A stretch of DNA of 35,442 nt from Globicatella sanguinis NBRC 15551 (GTDB taxonomy: Bacteria > Bacillota > Bacilli > Lactobacillales > Aerococcaceae), in contig NZ_BCQX01000007.1 in assembly GCF_001552295.1 (NCBI RefSeq), forward strand, positions 1 through 35,442, written 5' to 3'. The notes under the pieces are model-generated. The model searched no databases. It had not been told where the DNA came from and was given only the letters and a program-made list of their open reading frames with translations. Positions 32,169-35,442 of the stretch are shown in pieces (within the stretch, counting starts at the first letter, position 1; each line of letters begins with the position of its first letter). A program made the position numbers and the translations under genes.

Positions 32169-32765
32169 ATGATTAATTATCCAACTGGTTCCAAACCGAA
32201 TCACCATCATACAAAAAAGACCGAGCATACTCACAATACTATATACGGTAGTCGTGGAATGTCACTCGAAGATAAAATCAATCAATCCAATGAGTATTAT
32301 TTAACGCATCATCTGGCTGTTATTCATAAAAAACCAACTCCGGTTCAAGTAGTGAAGGTTGACTATCCGCGCAGAAGTGCTGCCAAAATAGTAGAAGCTT
32401 ATTATCGTCATGCTTCAACAACGGATTATAATGGTGTTTATCAAGGCTTTTATATTGATTTTGAAGCAAAGGAAACTAAAAATAAAACCAGTTTCCCGCT
32501 TGCAAATTTACCAGAGCATCAAAGAACGCATATGCTTCAATGTATTGAACAAGGCGGAATTGCGTTTTTAATCTTATCTTTTGCTGCTCATAATGAAACT
32601 TATATCATCCCCTATGAAAAAGTAGATAGGGAAATTAAAAAAAGTAAGAAACAAAGTTTAACTTATGATTTTATAAAACAAGAAGGATTTTTATGCAAAG
32701 AAGGTCTATTCCCAATAATTGATTATTTAGCTGCATTAGATCAATATATTGAATCCAGAGAATAA
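32169..32765 (+). CDS. recU: Holliday junction resolvase RecU
   Basis: 198 residues. MINYPTGSKPN...YGSRGMSLEDKINQSN opening is diagnostic, and the nuclease core has D86 (TDYNG), E99 and K101 (DFEAKETK). It cleaves four-way junctions and aids chromosome segregation. The start is ATG at 32169, seven bases after AGGAGG; an in-frame ATG at 32163 is only one base from the ribosome binding site and is rejected. It precedes pbp1A by 26 bases, the conserved recU-ponA pair. Confidence 0.96.
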   Translation: MINYPTGSKPNHHHTKKTEHTHNTIYGSRGMSLEDKINQSNEYYLTHHLAVIHKKPTPVQVVKVDYPRRSAAKIVEAYYRHASTTDYNGVYQGFYIDFEAKETKNKTSFPLANLPEHQRTHMLQCIEQGGIAFLILSFAAHNETYIIPYEKVDREIKKSKKQSLTYDFIKQEGFLCKEGLFPIIDYLAALDQYIESRE

Positions 32766-32791
32766 TTTGTTTGTTGAAAGGAAGTAGTAAT

Positions 32792-35281
32792 ATGGCAACA
32801 GGTAGTCGTGTAGAACGAAAAAAATATCAAAATAGAAAAAAACAGAGTCCTCGTAAAAACAAAGGAAAGAATTGGTTGAAACGCATCTTCATTGTTTTAG
32901 TGGCTTTATTCTTTTTGGTCATGATTGGTGGTGCTTCTCTTTTTGGTTATTATGCAATGAATGCACCTAAGATTTCTGGAGAGGACCTCCGTGGTCAAGT
33001 TTCTTCCAAAATATATGACCAAAATGGTGAACTGATTAAAACCTTGGGTGGACAAAATCGGGAATTAATGGCTGATGGTGAAGTACCTCAACTATTAGAG
33101 GATGCTGTCTTAGCGATAGAAGACTCCCGTTTCTACTCTCACCATGGTATTGACCCTATCCGTATCGTTGGCGCTTTACTGTCTAACCTGAGAGCTGGTC
33201 AATTACGTGAAGGTGGTAGTACTATCACGCAACAATTAATTAAATTATCAGTGTTCTCCACCGATTTTACTGATCAGACACTTGAAAGAAAAGCACAAGA
33301 AGCATGGTTATCTTTACAAATCGAACAAAAGTATTCTAAAGAAGAAATATTAACCTTATATTTGAATAAACTTTTCTACTCTAATAATGTTTATGGTGCT
33401 AAAACAGCTGCCAAAAGATTTTTTAATAAAGAACTGGCTGACATCACACTGGCTGAAGCTGCCCTACTTGCTGGTTTACCCCAAGCACCATCTGATTATG
33501 ATCCTTATTCTTATCCCGAAGCTGCCAAGGAACGTCGTGATTTAGTATTAAGTGTCATGTATGATCGTGGCTTAATTTCACAAAGTGATTATCAATCAGC
33601 AGTAGACACTTCAATTGAATCAATGCTAGTACCACTGGATAATAATACCATTGATGATATTGATTATGTCATTGATGCTTATCTAGATGTCGTGGCTAAA
33701 GAAGTACAAGAAAAATCAAATATCAATATTTTTACTGATGGTGTCGAAGTCTATACCAATTTAAACTTGGACGCACAGAAAAAATTATATCAAACCGTTA
33801 ATGATAATGATGCGGTCGTCTTCCCTGATAATAATATGCAAACCGCTGTATCCGTCATCGATGTTAGTACTGGTGCCTTACAAGCCATTGCCGGTGGTCG
33901 TAAACAAGATGTTGTCTTAGGACTAAACCGTGCCAATACTTTAAATCGTAGTATAGGCTCAACGATGAAGCCACTATCCGCTTATGGCCCTGCCATCGAA
34001 TACTTAAATTACTCAACGGGTCAATTAGTTGTAGATGAACCCATGACATATTCTAATGGCGATGAAATATATAACTTTGATTTTGAATATAAAGGAAAAA
34101 TGACAATCCGTGAAGCCTTAGCTGGTTCACGAAATATTACCGCTCTAAAAATGTTACAAAAAGTTGGATTAGATAATGCCTATGCTTTCTTACAAAAACT
34201 TGAGATTAACATTTTAAATAATAATCAAAAAGAATTAGTTGAAGCCAATGCGATTGGTGGTGAAGTGACTCCGATTCAATTATCGGGAGCTTATGCTGCG
34301 ATTGCCAATTATGGTCAATATAATCGTCCTTATACAGTAAATAAGATTATTACCGCAGCAGGTACAGAAGAAGTATATGAAACTGTTTCTCAACAAGCGA
34401 TGAAAGATTCAACTGCTTATATGTTAACCGATATTTTAAAAGGTGTCCCTGGCACTTTCGCCACAGCCTCTGGTATTGATAATATTATTCAAGCAGGTAA
34501 AACAGGTACCACTAACTATACTAAAGATCAACTCACTCAATTAGGTCTTGATGAGTCTACCTATGCAGCACCTGATGCCTGGTATGTCGGTTTTACACCG
34601 CAATATGCCATTGCAACTTGGGTTGGTTATGATAATCCATATGAATCTGGTAATTATTTAACCTTAGAGCAGACGAGAATTCCTCAACTTATCTATAAAG
34701 AAATGATGACCTACTTAATGAAGAACGTCCCAATTACTGATTGGCAAAAACCACGTTCAGTAACCGAAGTAGAAATCGAAAAATATACAGATCCTATTAT
34801 GTTACCTGGTCCTTATACACCTCAAGAAGCTCGATCAAAAGAATTATTCGTAGCTGATAGCAATATTCCAAAAACAGAATCAATTGCTTATGGACAATAT
34901 GTCAATGCTCCAACAGCATTTGATGCCAATTATAATCAAGAAGCTCAGCAAATTGAAGCATACTGGCAAGGTCATTTAGATCAAAATGCGGTCTATCAGT
35001 TATCCTTAAATGATTCCGTCATTTATACTGGAACGAATACTTCCTTTACTATCTCAGCACCCGCAACATCTGGACAATATGTTCTTAAATTAAGAATTGT
35101 TAATGGTAATAGTGTGTCGGATACTTTAGTTATTACCCTAACCTTATCAGAAGCGACCACCGAATCAACTGAAACAACTGAAGAAACTACTACTGGTGGA
35201 GAAACAACCGCACCTGAACAGACAGCTCCTGAGACCACTCCAGAAGCAACTGAAGCCGTCACTGAAGAACCTACTCAATAA
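32792..35281 (+). CDS. pbp1A: Class A penicillin-binding protein (PBP1A)
   Basis: 829 residues. A basic cytosolic tail, one membrane helix (about 29-54), a GT51 glycosyltransferase with catalytic E110 in EDSRFYSHHGID and GGSTITQQLIKL, and a transpeptidase with SxxK at S390-K393, SxN as SRN (446-448) and KTGTT (570-574). A beta-rich domain (about 700-795) resembling a fibronectin/Ig-like module follows, then a Thr/Glu/Pro-rich tail. ATG at 32792 with AAAGGAAG upstream; the TTG frame start at 32771 is not used. It makes and cross-links peptidoglycan outside the membrane. Confidence 0.96.
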   Translation: MATGSRVERKKYQNRKKQSPRKNKGKNWLKRIFIVLVALFFLVMIGGASLFGYYAMNAPKISGEDLRGQVSSKIYDQNGELIKTLGGQNRELMADGEVPQLLEDAVLAIEDSRFYSHHGIDPIRIVGALLSNLRAGQLREGGSTITQQLIKLSVFSTDFTDQTLERKAQEAWLSLQIEQKYSKEEILTLYLNKLFYSNNVYGAKTAAKRFFNKELADITLAEAALLAGLPQAPSDYDPYSYPEAAKERRDLVLSVMYDRGLISQSDYQSAVDTSIESMLVPLDNNTIDDIDYVIDAYLDVVAKEVQEKSNINIFTDGVEVYTNLNLDAQKKLYQTVNDNDAVVFPDNNMQTAVSVIDVSTGALQAIAGGRKQDVVLGLNRANTLNRSIGSTMKPLSAYGPAIEYLNYSTGQLVVDEPMTYSNGDEIYNFDFEYKGKMTIREALAGSRNITALKMLQKVGLDNAYAFLQKLEINILNNNQKELVEANAIGGEVTPIQLSGAYAAIANYGQYNRPYTVNKIITAAGTEEVYETVSQQAMKDSTAYMLTDILKGVPGTFATASGIDNIIQAGKTGTTNYTKDQLTQLGLDESTYAAPDAWYVGFTPQYAIATWVGYDNPYESGNYLTLEQTRIPQLIYKEMMTYLMKNVPITDWQKPRSVTEVEIEKYTDPIMLPGPYTPQEARSKELFVADSNIPKTESIAYGQYVNAPTAFDANYNQEAQQIEAYWQGHLDQNAVYQLSLNDSVIYTGTNTSFTISAPATSGQYVLKLRIVNGNSVSDTLVITLTLSEATTESTETTEETTTGGETTAPEQTAPETTPEATEAVTEEPTQ

Positions 35282-35284
35282 AAT

Positions 35285-35366
35285 AAAAAAGCTCTATTCG
35301 TGTTCTGAACTGCCCCCTGTCAAGTAGACAAGAGGCAGTTCATTCAATCGCGTTAGAGCTTTTTTT
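35285..35366 (+). terminator. Terminator after pbp1A
   Basis: AAAAAAGCTCTA (35285-35296) pairs with TAGAGCTTTTTT (35354 onward), ending in a T-run. The loop holds a second hairpin TGAACTGCC/GGCAGTTCA (35306-35342). It lies four bases after the stop. Confidence 0.88.
35306..35342. mobile_element. 37-bp element with IS3-like TG...CA ends
   Basis: Perfect 9-bp inverted ends TGAACTGCC and GGCAGTTCA, with inner TGTC-aagta-GACA. The bases TTC occur immediately on both sides (35303-35305 and 35343-35345), compatible with a 3-base target duplication. IS3-type elements end in TG...CA and TGAACTG is a common start. It may instead be an ordinary branched terminator. Confidence 0.35.
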
Positions 35367-35387
35367 ATAGCCTATTTTTTAGGCTAT
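35367..35387. repeat. Small hairpin at the right end of the window
   Basis: ATAGCCTA (35367-35374) and TAGGCTAT (35380-35387) form an 8-bp perfect stem with a T5 loop, directly after the pbp1A terminator. The remaining 55 bases hold nothing recognisable. Confidence 0.5.
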
Positions 35388-35442
35388 GCCTAAACTTTAT
35401 ATATTTAGTTAAATTAGGATTCGTTAATAAGAAGCGCAGGGG

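Overview
The window is an AT-rich, gene-dense stretch of chromosome from a low-GC Gram-positive bacterium (Bacillota, Lactobacillales grade). Strong AGGAGG-type ribosome binding sites, TTGACA/TATAAT promoters, an alanine T-box, LiaFSR, RecU, IreB, UPF0346, DUF1292 and the linked xerC-hslV-hslU genes all fit that assignment. The gene set looks most like an Aerococcaceae/Carnobacteriaceae-type organism, but I cannot fix the genus from sequence alone. Almost every gene is housekeeping. Four genes appear to use TTG starts (greA, the UPF0346 gene, dnaG, clpX) and three GTG starts (mltG, xerC, engB).

Layout, left to right. asd (+) faces a minus-strand pair (HesB/YneR-like gene, then an ECF S component) across a bidirectional terminator. 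Next on the minus strand come liaF-liaS-liaR (envelope stress), then greA, udk, mltG, DUF1292, ruvX and ireB, the conserved alaS-ireB-ruvX-DUF1292-mltG-udk-greA neighbourhood. alaS follows behind a textbook Ala T-box leader. A Cof-type HAD phosphatase stands alone after a long gene-free stretch (12979-13640) with repeats and hairpins. Then come xerC-hslV-hslU with a LacX-like aldose epimerase where codY often sits, then pyrH, tsf and rpsB with structured leaders. A lone plus-strand DUF2974-type alpha/beta hydrolase diverges from rpsB. The minus strand resumes with UPF0346-deoD-ctpA-lepB and clpX-engB-dnaG-rpoD, each ending in a terminator, and tig. recU-pbp1A (+) closes the window.

Functional themes are translation and its quality control (alaS, rpsB, tsf, tig, clpX, hslVU), transcription (rpoD, greA), replication and recombination (dnaG, xerC, ruvX, recU), envelope biogenesis and stress (liaFSR, mltG, pbp1A, lepB, ctpA, ireB) and nucleotide salvage or synthesis (udk, pyrH, deoD).

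I found no phage, CRISPR array, toxin-antitoxin or defence locus, and no clearly new multi-gene system. The points that deserve a second look are regulatory or mobile-DNA details: a pyrH promoter whose predicted start lies inside an 11-T run; a 68-bp element with ISL3-like ends and a perfect 8-bp target duplication; a 37-bp TG...CA element inside the pbp1A terminator; perfect palindromes sitting on the greA, recU and hydrolase promoters; hairpins in the rpsB, tsf and clpX leaders; and the repeat-rich 12979-13640 interval.
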